A stretch of 44,700 nt of DNA, from positions 1-44,700 of the forward strand of contig JARRQJ010000014.1 of NCBI GenBank assembly GCA_037381915.1, in the 5' to 3' direction. The position numbers and the translations under genes are program-made. Each line of letters starts with the position of its first letter. The first letter of the stretch is position 1. Under the pieces are notes generated by a model that saw nothing but the letters and a program-made list of their open reading frames with translations, did no database searches and was not told the origin of the DNA. This document shows positions 7,628 through 15,870 of this stretch, piece by piece. This stretch comes from JARRQJ01 sp037381915 (GTDB lineage: Bacteria; Pseudomonadota; Gammaproteobacteria; DRLM01).

Positions 7628-10006
7628 ATGGACAATGGCGATGCCGCAGAGAGAATGACAGAGGCGCCCGGCGCGCCGGGCATACCCCCTACCTGGTGCA
7701 GCAGCGCCAAGGACATGGTGGGTTGCGCGCTCGAAGCATCGCGGCTGTGGTTCACCCTCGGCCGCGGCATCGTCAACGAAGTCTATTACCCGCGTATCGA
7801 CATACCCCAAATTCGCGACTTGGGCTTCATCGTCGCTGATGGCGACGGGTTCTGGGTCGAGATCAAGCGCCTCCATAATTACGAATTGTCATTGGCCGGC
7901 CCCGGCGTGCCCGCGATCAAGGTGGTGCATCGACATGCGCGTTTCACCCTGACGCTGCGCATCACGCCCGATCCGCAGCGCGACGTACTGCTTATCGAAG
8001 CCAAACTCGACGGCGAGGCGGCATTACGGCCGTACGTGCTGTTGGCGCCTCACCTGGGCGGCACCGGCCACGACAATCATGCCTGGGCCGACCGCTACCG
8101 CGGCCGCCGGGTACTGTGGGCGGAACAAGGACCGTTCGGCCTGGCCCTGGCGGCGGTCGACAGTCGACAGCGGGACGGTTTCGACCGGATCAGCGCCGGT
8201 TTCGTCGGTGCCAGTGACGGCTGGCAGGATTTCAGCCACAACGGCGCCATGGGCTGGGAATACGGACATGCCGGTCCCGGCAACGTGGCGCTGATGGGCC
8301 TTCTGCCGCGATGCGGCGTGCTGGCCCTGGGCTTCGGCAGCAGTAAGGAGTCGGCCGCTACACTGGCGCTGTCCGCGCTGCCGCGACGCTTTGACGAACC
8401 GTGGTACCGCCAGATTGCGGCATGGAGCGGCTGGCACGCGCAATGCCAAGCTCATTTGAGCATCGCCGCCGACCTAGCTGTACCGTTACGCGACCAGCTG
8501 GCGCTCTCGGCCATGGTCCTGCGCGTCCATCAAGACCAGACCTATCCCGGCGCCATGGTCGCCAGTTTGAGCATCCCGTGGGGGAATGTTCGTGACGAAC
8601 GCGGCGGCTACCACTTGGTGTGGCCGCGGGACCTGGTGGAATGCGCCGGCGCCCTGCTGGCGCTGGGCGCCGATGACAAGACCCGCGAGATCCTGCGTTA
8701 TCTCATCGCCACCCAGCATGCGGACGGCCACTGGTATCAAAACCAGTGGCTGGGGGGAAAGAGTTTTTGGGAAGGGATTCAACTCGACGAAGCGGCCTTT
8801 CCGGTGTTGCTGGCGGGCACCCTGGTGGAACGCGATGCCCTGGACGACATCAATGTCGAGGAGATGGTTCGGCGGGCCTTGTCTTTTATCGCGCACAACG
8901 GCCCTGCCAGCGATCAGGATCGCTGGGAAGAAGACGCCGGCGTCAACACCTACACCTTAACCATCTGCATCGCCGCCCTGGTGGTGGGCGCCCGCTTTCT
9001 GGCCGATGAGGAACGCGATACGGCGCTGGCCGTCGCCGATTACTGGAACAGCCGCGTCGAAGACTGGACGGCGGTATATGGAACAGCCCTGGCCCGGCGT
9101 TACGGCGTAGGGGGCTATTACGTGCGCACCGAACCGCGGCGCGCCTTGATCAACGAAGAGGCCATGCATCAGACCCTGCCCATCAAGAACCGTTTGCAGG
9201 ATCCGGGGCTCAAGGCCGAGGAACAGATCGGCAATGATTTTCTGCAATTGGTCCGCTTCGGCCTGCGGCTGGCGGATGAGCCATTGATCAAGGCTAGCAT
9301 CAAAGTTGCCGATGCGCTGCTGCGGGTCGAAACCCCCAACGGCCCCGCCTGGCACCGCTATAACGGCGACGGTTACGGGGAACACGACGACGGCTCTCCC
9401 TTCGACGGCACCGGCGTCGGGCGGGCTTGGCCCTTACTGACCGGGGAGCGCGGCCATTACGAACTCGCCGCGGGCCATTCCCCCTCACCCTTTCTGCAAG
9501 CGATGAGCAACATGTGCGGCCGGGGCGGCATGTTGCCGGAACAGGTCTGGGATAGACAGGCGCTCGCGCCGCGCGGACTCCATCCCGGGAAACCGACGGG
9601 CTCGGCGATGCCGCTGGCCTGGGCACACGCCGAATTCATCAAACTTGCCCATTCCTGGGCGATAGGGCGCCCCTTCGATCGCCCCGCCGCGGTATGGGAA
9701 CGCTATCACGGTCAACGGCCCGCACCCGAATTCGCCATTTGGACGGCGAATGCGCCGCTAACCACGCTCCCGGCGGGTCGCAGACTCCGCCTCTTTCTTC
9801 ATCAAGCGGCCACGATACATTGGAGAACCAAGGATGACGGCGGTTTCCTGCAAGCCACCACTGCGCCCGTCGGCCTTGATTTTCACGCTGTGGAGATCGA
9901 CGCGCGCCGACTGGCGCCGGGCCGGCGCATCAATTTCACTGTTCAATATCCTGGAAAAACGAAACCGCCCGCGGAATATGTCGTCCGGATAACGGCGGCG
10001 GGATAA
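7628..10006 (+). CDS. GH15 glucoamylase/glucodextranase-type glycoside hydrolase
   Basis: Predicted exo-acting alpha-glucosidase of glycoside hydrolase family 15, releasing beta-glucose from non-reducing ends of alpha-glucans. It has 792 residues in the bacterial layout: an N-terminal beta-sandwich (about 20-280), an (alpha/alpha)6 barrel (about 290-690) and a C-terminal beta-rich tail. Barrel motifs include WPRDL near 332, a WLGGKSFWEG segment near 375, RWEEDAG near 432-438 (the general-acid Glu lies here) and LPEQVWD near 635-641 (E637 as the expected general base). I see no N-terminal signal peptide, so it may act on intracellular glycogen or a related glucan. The ATG at 7628 has only a weak AAGAAG upstream; an ATG at 7655 is possible. 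It lies 40 bp after zwf. Family assignment is strong; the natural substrate is unknown. Confidence 0.92.
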   Translation: MDNGDAAERMTEAPGAPGIPPTWCSSAKDMVGCALEASRLWFTLGRGIVNEVYYPRIDIPQIRDLGFIVADGDGFWVEIKRLHNYELSLAGPGVPAIKVVHRHARFTLTLRITPDPQRDVLLIEAKLDGEAALRPYVLLAPHLGGTGHDNHAWADRYRGRRVLWAEQGPFGLALAAVDSRQRDGFDRISAGFVGASDGWQDFSHNGAMGWEYGHAGPGNVALMGLLPRCGVLALGFGSSKESAATLALSALPRRFDEPWYRQIAAWSGWHAQCQAHLSIAADLAVPLRDQLALSAMVLRVHQDQTYPGAMVASLSIPWGNVRDERGGYHLVWPRDLVECAGALLALGADDKTREILRYLIATQHADGHWYQNQWLGGKSFWEGIQLDEAAFPVLLAGTLVERDALDDINVEEMVRRALSFIAHNGPASDQDRWEEDAGVNTYTLTICIAALVVGARFLADEERDTALAVADYWNSRVEDWTAVYGTALARRYGVGGYYVRTEPRRALINEEAMHQTLPIKNRLQDPGLKAEEQIGNDFLQLVRFGLRLADEPLIKASIKVADALLRVETPNGPAWHRYNGDGYGEHDDGSPFDGTGVGRAWPLLTGERGHYELAAGHSPSPFLQAMSNMCGRGGMLPEQVWDRQALAPRGLHPGKPTGSAMPLAWAHAEFIKLAHSWAIGRPFDRPAAVWERYHGQRPAPEFAIWTANAPLTTLPAGRRLRLFLHQAATIHWRTKDDGGFLQATTAPVGLDFHAVEIDARRLAPGRRINFTVQYPGKTKPPAEYVVRITAAG

Positions 10007-10063
10007 CCGCGGTGTCGGCGGAGTACGTTCAGGGAAACCGTCGGTTGCGACGTCCCAAGCCGT

Positions 10064-11023
10064 CTAGAAGCGTTGCTCCTGATTATCGGTGTTGATGCTG
10101 TTGTCGGCGTCGGGGAAAAGTACCCCCACGGTCTCGATGAACTGCTGGCCGGCGTCGCCGATGATCTGCGACTCGTCGAAATTGGCGGCGCACAGTCCGG
10201 TGACCCGCCACAGACTATTGTCGATTTCCAGTGAGGCCCCCTGTCGCGGTTGCGACTCAAACAGGGCGCCGAGCTCGGAACGATCCGCCAATATATCAGC
10301 GAGCTTCACGATGGCGGCCTGCTGTTTGGAGCACACGGCATCGAAAGGAGTATGATGGTAGGTGATCGACTCCACCAGAGTCTCCGGAAGTTGCCAAAGC
10401 GTCGCCAATAACCCGCCCAGGTCGGCGTGGCTAAAACCGAATTCTTGCCGTTCCGCATGGGCCAGGACGTTCTCGTCACCGCCGGCCGCCAGCATCAGAT
10501 CCCGGCTTCTCTCAGGTGCACGAGCGAATAAGACCAATTCACCGATATCGTGAAGCAGGCCGGCGACGAACAGGCGTTCCGGGTGCAGTATTCCACAGCG
10601 CTTAGCTAGATAGCGGGCGATGATCCCGCAAAACAGGCTGTGACGCCAGAAGCTATCCATGTTGATCAGCTGCGCCGGGATCTTGGTAAACGCCCGGACA
10701 GCGGAAACCGAGATCACCAGGCTGTACAGGCTTCGAGTACCAACTATCGCGATGGCCCGCGACAAGGTCTCGATCCGCCCCGAATAGTTGTAAAAAGAAC
10801 TATTTACCAGCTTGAGCAGTCTGGCGCTGAGATTGGGGTCACTGCTGATGACCTCGCCGATTTCATGTGCCGTGGATTTGGGCGAATCCACCAGATCCAG
10901 CAGCCTGATGCACACGTCCGGGGGCGATACCAGCCCCGTAATGTCCTTCACCCATTGGTAGGCGACATCATGGCTATTATCTTCAACGCGTATTGTCTCA
11001 GCAGTTTGCATGGTCCTATTCAT
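10064..11023 (-). CDS. HDOD domain signalling protein
   Basis: A 319-residue protein consisting mainly of an HDOD domain, the HD-related output or signalling domain found with two-component and second-messenger systems. Features seen include ISSDPNLSARLLKLVNSSFY (about 65-84), the run of helices RAIAIVGTRSLYSLVISVSAV, and the HD-like elements FVAGLLHDIGELVLF and ITYHHTPFDA. No GAF, REC or GGDEF partner domain is present. Two Met starts exist (11023 and 11011); neither has a well-spaced ribosome binding site, so the first four residues are uncertain. It is divergent from the DUF1631 gene across a 187-bp gap, so a shared regulatory region is possible. HDOD proteins often lack hydrolase activity and act as scaffolds; the specific partner is unknown. 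Confidence 0.9.
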   Translation of the reverse strand: MNRTMQTAETIRVEDNSHDVAYQWVKDITGLVSPPDVCIRLLDLVDSPKSTAHEIGEVISSDPNLSARLLKLVNSSFYNYSGRIETLSRAIAIVGTRSLYSLVISVSAVRAFTKIPAQLINMDSFWRHSLFCGIIARYLAKRCGILHPERLFVAGLLHDIGELVLFARAPERSRDLMLAAGGDENVLAHAERQEFGFSHADLGGLLATLWQLPETLVESITYHHTPFDAVCSKQQAAIVKLADILADRSELGALFESQPRQGASLEIDNSLWRVTGLCAANFDESQIIGDAGQQFIETVGVLFPDADNSINTDNQEQRF

Positions 11024-11111
11024 CCTAATGCTCTATTTGCATGACCTGGTTCACATTTTGTCGACATCTGCACCAATTCTTGATGTTCAACACATAACAC
11101 CATGTTTTTCC

Positions 11112-11153
11112 CTGTCCATCTGAGGAAGAAATCACAGATTAGGGACAGTTTTT
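11112..11153 (+). terminator. Hairpin plus T-run in the leader of the DUF1631 gene (attenuator-like)
   Basis: Arms CTGTCC-ATCTG (11112-11122) and CAGAT-TAG-GGACAG (11135-11148) pair with a 3-base bulge and are followed by TTTTTC on the + strand. This resembles an intrinsic terminator. It lies about 60 bp upstream of the ATG at 11211 and no gene ends here on the + strand, so a leader attenuator or a chance structure are both possible. Confidence 0.4.
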
Positions 11154-11210
11154 CTTGCAACATCACCCTCACGATTCTTAGCGGCACCCGGTAGGGGAAA
11201 GGTTAGTGTT

Positions 11211-12689
11211 ATGGACGATAAAATCTCTGGTAACGTCATTCAGATTCATGATTACGCGGGCGTGGGCAAAAAGTCCGTCCCGTCCGACTCGTCCCGTTTG
11301 CTGCAGGATTGCAGAAATACGCTGCTCGAGCGCACGGCCGAGGCGTTGAGCCGATCCATGGATAACATCGATGACGCCCTGTTCGCCCTGGCGGACAAGG
11401 CCGGCGACAGCACGCTGCAAAGGCACTATTTCGACGCCATTCGGGAAAACCGCACTATCCGCAAGGATATCGAAGGATTATTCAAGGAACGCCTCAAGGA
11501 AGAACCCGCCGCCAATAAATTCTCGTCCCAACCCCAATCCCCGGGCCCCAGTCTGACGGACATCGGACTGGGCCTGGTCGAAGACGAGGACCTTGAAGAA
11601 TCCCAGGCTATCGATACCCTGGCCGAACTGGAGAAACAGCTCGAGAGTCATCAGTCCCATCTCGATGAAAACATCGAGGCGGCCAAAAAATTAATGGAAG
11701 GCCGCGAACGGCTGAAGACTGCCGAATCGACGACCGTCGAGGAGATCGAACGCAGACTCGAAGATAAGCCCTTTCCCCAGTTCATCCGAGCCTTCGCCAT
11801 GGAGAATTGGAAAACCCTGCTGATCGTCACCCATATGAAGGAAGGCCAAGAAAGCGATTCCTGGAAAGGCAGATTGGAAATGCTCGATCTTTTGATATGG
11901 AGCACCCTGCCCAAACCGACCCCGAAGGACAGAAAAAAATTGGTTGAAATCTTGCCTACTCTGCTTTCCCGCTTAGAAGAAGGCATGAAGTTGATGTCGA
12001 TGAGCGCAACCGAGCAGGATCAATTCATGGAAAAGTTGTCTGGCTGCCACGCCAGACTGGTAAATTCCGGCGCTCAGATTATGGACGTTAAGGATACGAA
12101 GCCAGCAATGAACACGATCAGCAAATCCAATGTCCCCGTTGATGCACACAAGACGCAGGATGACGAACCGGCAATGACAGAGCGAAAGCCCCGCCAGATC
12201 GGATCGTTTATGGTCCAGGAGGTCCGCATCCTTGGTCAGGAACTTCAGCCAAGCCTTGACAATCTGCGACAGGGTCCGGAGGAGAGGCTGGATATCCGCC
12301 TTAATCTGTTCGACGAAGACAGCGTGGGGGGAGTAGACGCGCCGGGCAGGGAATCAGCTCAGGAAAGCGAACAGGAGGCCCTCACACCCGAGGGCAGGAT
12401 TGAGGATGAATGGACGGAATTGGTAAGGAACATGGTCCCCGGCATCTGGTTTGAATTTCACCAGGAAGACGGCGGCAACTCCATGGAGAGATTGGCCTGG
12501 ATCAGCTCGGTGCTGGGCAGCTATCTATTCACCAACCACGACGGCTTGAAGACCAGGGAATTGTCCGCCCAGGAGCTGGAGGACGGTCTGCGCTCGGGCC
12601 ACGCCGTCCTGGCAGATGATTTGAACTTCCTGGTCGACTCGAGCTATCACAAGCTGCTTGAGGATATGCAAAAGAAGATCACAGGCTGA
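11211..12689 (+). CDS. DUF1631 family protein, short form
   Basis: Protein of 492 residues matching the two conserved ends of DUF1631. The N-terminal helical region (LLQDCRNTLLERTAEALSRS, then ALADKAGDSTLQRHYFDAIR) lies at about 30-90. The C-terminal beta-rich region (about 395-490: WTELVRNMVPGIWFEFHQED, LAWISSVLGSYLFTNHDG) resembles PilZ-type domains. The middle is acidic, helical and partly low-complexity (about 130-165 and 300-390). Family members I recall are nearer 700-800 residues, so this is a shortened version. The ATG at 11211 has GGGGAAAGG upstream. The biochemical function is unknown. Its divergent HDOD neighbour and PilZ-like tail hint at second-messenger or surface-behaviour signalling, which is inference only. 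Confidence 0.8.
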   Translation: MDDKISGNVIQIHDYAGVGKKSVPSDSSRLLQDCRNTLLERTAEALSRSMDNIDDALFALADKAGDSTLQRHYFDAIRENRTIRKDIEGLFKERLKEEPAANKFSSQPQSPGPSLTDIGLGLVEDEDLEESQAIDTLAELEKQLESHQSHLDENIEAAKKLMEGRERLKTAESTTVEEIERRLEDKPFPQFIRAFAMENWKTLLIVTHMKEGQESDSWKGRLEMLDLLIWSTLPKPTPKDRKKLVEILPTLLSRLEEGMKLMSMSATEQDQFMEKLSGCHARLVNSGAQIMDVKDTKPAMNTISKSNVPVDAHKTQDDEPAMTERKPRQIGSFMVQEVRILGQELQPSLDNLRQGPEERLDIRLNLFDEDSVGGVDAPGRESAQESEQEALTPEGRIEDEWTELVRNMVPGIWFEFHQEDGGNSMERLAWISSVLGSYLFTNHDGLKTRELSAQELEDGLRSGHAVLADDLNFLVDSSYHKLLEDMQKKITG

Positions 12690-12727
12690 ATCGCTCACAT
12701 CCCTGAGTCGGACGTCCTTTGCGACCA

Positions 12728-13657
12728 TCAGGGGCGCCCGTCCACCAAGGATTCCACGGCATAGCTTACCCCGAGACGATGTTCTTCGCCTGCCACGATC
12801 GTCACCCGGTTGTCGGCGGCGTTGGCGCTCTCGACGCACACCATGTGCAAGTAACCGTCGCCGCCGAGATCCCCCATCTTGGCGGCCTTTTCGCGCCAGG
12901 GATTCCAGACGACGGTCGAACGGCTCCCGTGCTTGCTGACGCGGATGCGGCGATTCAGAACTGGATCCTCAATCAGACAAGCGGCGACGGTGTCGAGATA
13001 CACGCGGTCGGTCTCACCGCCGAATCTCAGCGGTCCGGCCTGCCGTTTGCGCTTCATGCCATCCGTCTTATCGAGATATGCGCAGCCGTCCAGGCCGTAA
13101 ACGGCGATTTTGCGCACGTCGCCGACTCGAAAATAGGTATGCAACGCCTCGCCGACGACCATCGCTGCAGCGCCGGTGTTGCGCGTGACCAATTCCAGTT
13201 CCAGCGCCGCCCCCAAGCCGATCTGCAGGGACAATGCGCATGGATCCGCCCAAAAGCGGCGAGTCCCCTCGTTTTGCTCCAGCTGTAAAATCAGCCGCGT
13301 AATACCCGCATCGGTTTCCTCAGCCGCCACCACCCGCCAGGGGGCGGTCCGGGCGAAACCATGGGCCGGAAACGAGCTTTCCCGTTGATGGGGTCCGAAC
13401 CACGGCCAACATACCGGAATACCCCCGCGAATCGATTTTCCCTCCGAAAAGTTTGCATGCTCGGACAACCAGATCACCTCCCGCCCGTCCCGCGGCACCC
13501 AATTGACCACCTGTCCGCCCTGCAGGGTGACCTCGATCCTGCCGTGGGCATTGATCACTTCTACAAACGCCAGACCGCCGGGGCCCGCCTTGAAGACCAC
13601 TCTGCCGGGAATACCGTATTGCTCATTCAATGCGCCAAGATCGATAACGGATTCCAT
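12728..13657 (-). CDS. D-hexose-6-phosphate mutarotase (YeaD-like)
   Basis: Aldose-1-epimerase superfamily protein of 309 residues that interconverts the anomers of glucose-6-phosphate. Family features are the early LQGGQVVNWVP strand, the RGGIPVCWPWFGPH segment (about 80-93), the catalytic-His region VGEALHTYFRVGD (about 165-177) and the C-terminal WNPWREKA and MVCVESANA segments carrying the catalytic Glu. The start is the ATG at 13657, two bases past the stop of yceH (TAA-G-ATG), with AGGGAA upstream; an open extension to 13795 runs inside yceH and is not conserved. It is the last gene of a four-gene minus-strand run. It would supply the beta-anomer used by the glucose-6-phosphate dehydrogenase encoded at 6 kb, although the two are not co-transcribed. 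Confidence 0.93.
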   Translation of the reverse strand: MESVIDLGALNEQYGIPGRVVFKAGPGGLAFVEVINAHGRIEVTLQGGQVVNWVPRDGREVIWLSEHANFSEGKSIRGGIPVCWPWFGPHQRESSFPAHGFARTAPWRVVAAEETDAGITRLILQLEQNEGTRRFWADPCALSLQIGLGAALELELVTRNTGAAAMVVGEALHTYFRVGDVRKIAVYGLDGCAYLDKTDGMKRKRQAGPLRFGGETDRVYLDTVAACLIEDPVLNRRIRVSKHGSRSTVVWNPWREKAAKMGDLGGDGYLHMVCVESANAADNRVTIVAGEEHRLGVSYAVESLVDGRP

Positions 13658-13658
13658 C

Positions 13659-14333
13659 TTAATTTCCCTGTCCATCAGGTGACATGCGATCGAGCCGCTG
13701 CTTAATCGCTTCGATCTCCTCGCGCAGCGCCTCGACCGTCTTCTCCAATTCTTCCATTCGTCCGTGATCGGCCCGTGATATTTCTTCGGAGTCATCGGAT
13801 GCCACCGCCTGCACGACTTCTACGTCGCCGCTAAAGAGATGAGCATAACGCGGCTCGCGTTTCCCCGCCTCGCGAGGCAGCCTCACGACGAACGGCCCGT
13901 CCTCCCGGTCAATGAGATTGTTCAGCACGGCCTCGGTCTCATGCACGTCGTTGAATCCGCACAGCCGTTCGGTGCGAATGCGCAGCTCGCCCGGCGTCTG
14001 CGGGCCGCGCAACAACAGCACGCAGATAATCCCGAGCTCCTGTTCGGAGAGTTTGAGATCGCCGAAGTCGGTATTGCAGAAACGGTGCTGGTATTTGGCA
14101 ACCCGGCTGCCGAACCCGGTTTTCTCGCTGACCAGCCGTTTTTTGATCAAGTTATCCAGGGTTTCCTTTACTTGTCCTTCATCCAGATTCATGACCGGCT
14201 CCCGACTGCTTTTCTGATTGCAGGCGGCGGTAAGCGCATGGAGCGAGAGCGGGTACTGATCCGGCGTGGTTCGTTCTTTTTCGATCAGCGCGCCGATGAC
14301 CCGCGCCTCATTAACGGTAAGTTGAATATTCAA
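13659..14333 (-). CDS. yceH: DUF480/YceH family winged-helix protein
   Basis: YceH-type protein of 224 residues made of two tandem winged-helix domains. The conserved N-terminus LTVNEARVIGALIEKERTTPDQYPLSL and the second half ELGIICVLLLRGPQTPGELR are both clear. The final 40 residues form a predicted coiled coil (HGRMEELEKTVEALREEIEA), common in the family. The start is TTG at 14333 with AAGGA six bases upstream; the nearby ATG is out of frame. The fold suggests nucleic-acid binding, but no molecular role is established to my knowledge. It is translationally close to the mutarotase gene (one base between stop and start) and 93 bp downstream of arfB. Confidence 0.92.
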   Translation of the reverse strand: MNIQLTVNEARVIGALIEKERTTPDQYPLSLHALTAACNQKSSREPVMNLDEGQVKETLDNLIKKRLVSEKTGFGSRVAKYQHRFCNTDFGDLKLSEQELGIICVLLLRGPQTPGELRIRTERLCGFNDVHETEAVLNNLIDREDGPFVVRLPREAGKREPRYAHLFSGDVEVVQAVASDDSEEISRADHGRMEELEKTVEALREEIEAIKQRLDRMSPDGQGN

Positions 14334-14426
14334 GTCCCATCCTTTCTTCAGTCATGTCGCAATCCACGGCAAACGCCTGTCTGCCGCGCGCGGCATGGGC
14401 CCCGCCGGAGGTCCCGGGATGCGAGC

Positions 14427-14840
14427 CTATTCGATCACTTTTCTCCTGAGCGCCTTGAGGCGCCCCCGTTTGCCTTTGTCTTCGAGACGCCTGGTGCGGG
14501 AGGCTGCGGTGGGGCGGGTGGGTATGCGCCGTTTCGGCGCCGTAGCCACCTTCTCGACGAGTGCGCGCAGCCTGAACAAGGCATGTTCACGATTCTTCTC
14601 GAGGCTGCGGTACTGCTGAGCCTTGATCACCACCACCCCCTCGGCGGTGATGCGCTTATCACGTAGTGCCAGCAACCGCCGCTTATGCGTCTCGGACAGC
14701 GAGGAAGCGCGGATATCGAAGCGCAGGTGGACGGCGGACGAAACCTTGTTGACGTTCTGTCCTCCCGCACCCTGGGCACGGATGGCCCTGATCTGGATTT
14801 CGTCATCGGGGATGGCGATCTTTCCGGTAATCTTCAGCAC
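14427..14840 (-). CDS. arfB: Alternative ribosome-rescue factor ArfB (peptidyl-tRNA hydrolase)
   Basis: ArfB (YaeJ) enters stalled ribosomes lacking a stop codon and hydrolyses the peptidyl-tRNA. The 137-residue product has the release-factor GGQ loop, RAQGAGGQNVNK, with G26-G27-Q28. It also has the basic C-terminal tail (about 105-137, rich in Arg and Lys) that occupies the empty mRNA channel. The length matches the family. The start is GTG at 14840, ten bases after the patatin gene stop, so the two are very likely one transcript. A full-length RF1/RF2 is excluded because the stop-codon recognition domain is absent. Confidence 0.96.
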   Translation of the reverse strand: MLKITGKIAIPDDEIQIRAIRAQGAGGQNVNKVSSAVHLRFDIRASSLSETHKRRLLALRDKRITAEGVVVIKAQQYRSLEKNREHALFRLRALVEKVATAPKRRIPTRPTAASRTRRLEDKGKRGRLKALRRKVIE

Positions 14841-14849
14841 CGGCGCTTC

Positions 14850-15764
14850 TCAGTCTGCCTGGGTAGTGTGCTTGGCATAATGCTCCAACACCGCCCTGGT
14901 CTTTTGCCGTCCGACCTCGATCATCTCCTGGGCACGGTGGAACTCGTAAAAATTGCAGACGTCTCTCGGAATTTCTATCACGATGTCCGGCGAATAGGTA
15001 ATCAATTGCGTCTCCGCCAAGGTATTTTCCATGATGTTCATGGACTTGATGATGATATCCAAAACCCCCAAGGCCCCTTCCGGCTGGCGGTCGAAACGCA
15101 GCTTCAATTCATCAATGAATTGCGCAATGCGCATCTGATAATTGTTGCGCATGTAATTGTTATCGTTTTTAGTTGGTTTGGGCGCGGGTTTGACTGCAGC
15201 CTCCTTCCGCGGTTTGCCGCTCAGATTGACGGCGACGGTCAGATCCGTCTCATCCTCGAGCGTCGGCGCGATGGGTATCGGATTGATCAAGCCGCCGTCG
15301 AGGAAATACCTGCCTAGATAGCGGTGTGGGGTAAACACCGTGGGGATGGCGATCGACGCGCGAATGGCGTCGAACAAGGAACCGTGGTTGAACCAGACCT
15401 CCTTTTCCTCTTCGACGTCGGTGGCCACGGCGGTGAAGCGGATCGGCAGATCCTCGATATTGGCGTCACCGATCAAGGACCTCAGTACGGAAATGATGCG
15501 ATCACCCTTGATCAACCCGCTGCGGGCAAAGGTGAGGTCCAGCAGGCGTATGACGTCGCGCCGTTCCAGGCCCGTCACCCAGCGCTTGTAGACATCCAGT
15601 TGCCCCATGGCGAAGATGCCGCCGATCAAGGCCCCCATGGAGCAGCCGGCGATAGCCTTTATTTCCAGACCGTTGCGCACCAGCTCGTCGATAATGCCGA
15701 TGTGAACCAGCCCGCGTGCACCGCCGCTGCCCAGCACCAGGGAAACCGTTTTCTTATCTGACAT
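14850..15764 (-). CDS. Patatin-like phospholipase (RssA/NTE type)
   Basis: Cytoplasmic or membrane-associated serine lipid hydrolase of the bacterial patatin family, 304 residues. The oxyanion-hole motif LGSGGARGLVHIG lies at 11-23, the nucleophile elbow GCSMG at 40-44 (S42) and the second dyad residue in DGGLINP (D156). Residues about 185-205 form a basic, Lys/Pro-rich linker before a C-terminal helical region. The ATG at 15764 is a clear start. It heads the run patatin-arfB-yceH-mutarotase. The substrate lipid is unknown. Confidence 0.93.
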   Translation of the reverse strand: MSDKKTVSLVLGSGGARGLVHIGIIDELVRNGLEIKAIAGCSMGALIGGIFAMGQLDVYKRWVTGLERRDVIRLLDLTFARSGLIKGDRIISVLRSLIGDANIEDLPIRFTAVATDVEEEKEVWFNHGSLFDAIRASIAIPTVFTPHRYLGRYFLDGGLINPIPIAPTLEDETDLTVAVNLSGKPRKEAAVKPAPKPTKNDNNYMRNNYQMRIAQFIDELKLRFDRQPEGALGVLDIIIKSMNIMENTLAETQLITYSPDIVIEIPRDVCNFYEFHRAQEMIEVGRQKTRAVLEHYAKHTTQAD

Positions 15765-15870
15765 ACCGGTGACTATCCCGCCTTATGGAACGATAACGCA
15801 CGGTGCCGACAATTTTGCGCCATTCCCGGCTGCCGAAACAAGGCAAAGCGCGCCGCCGTTTGACCGGGGA

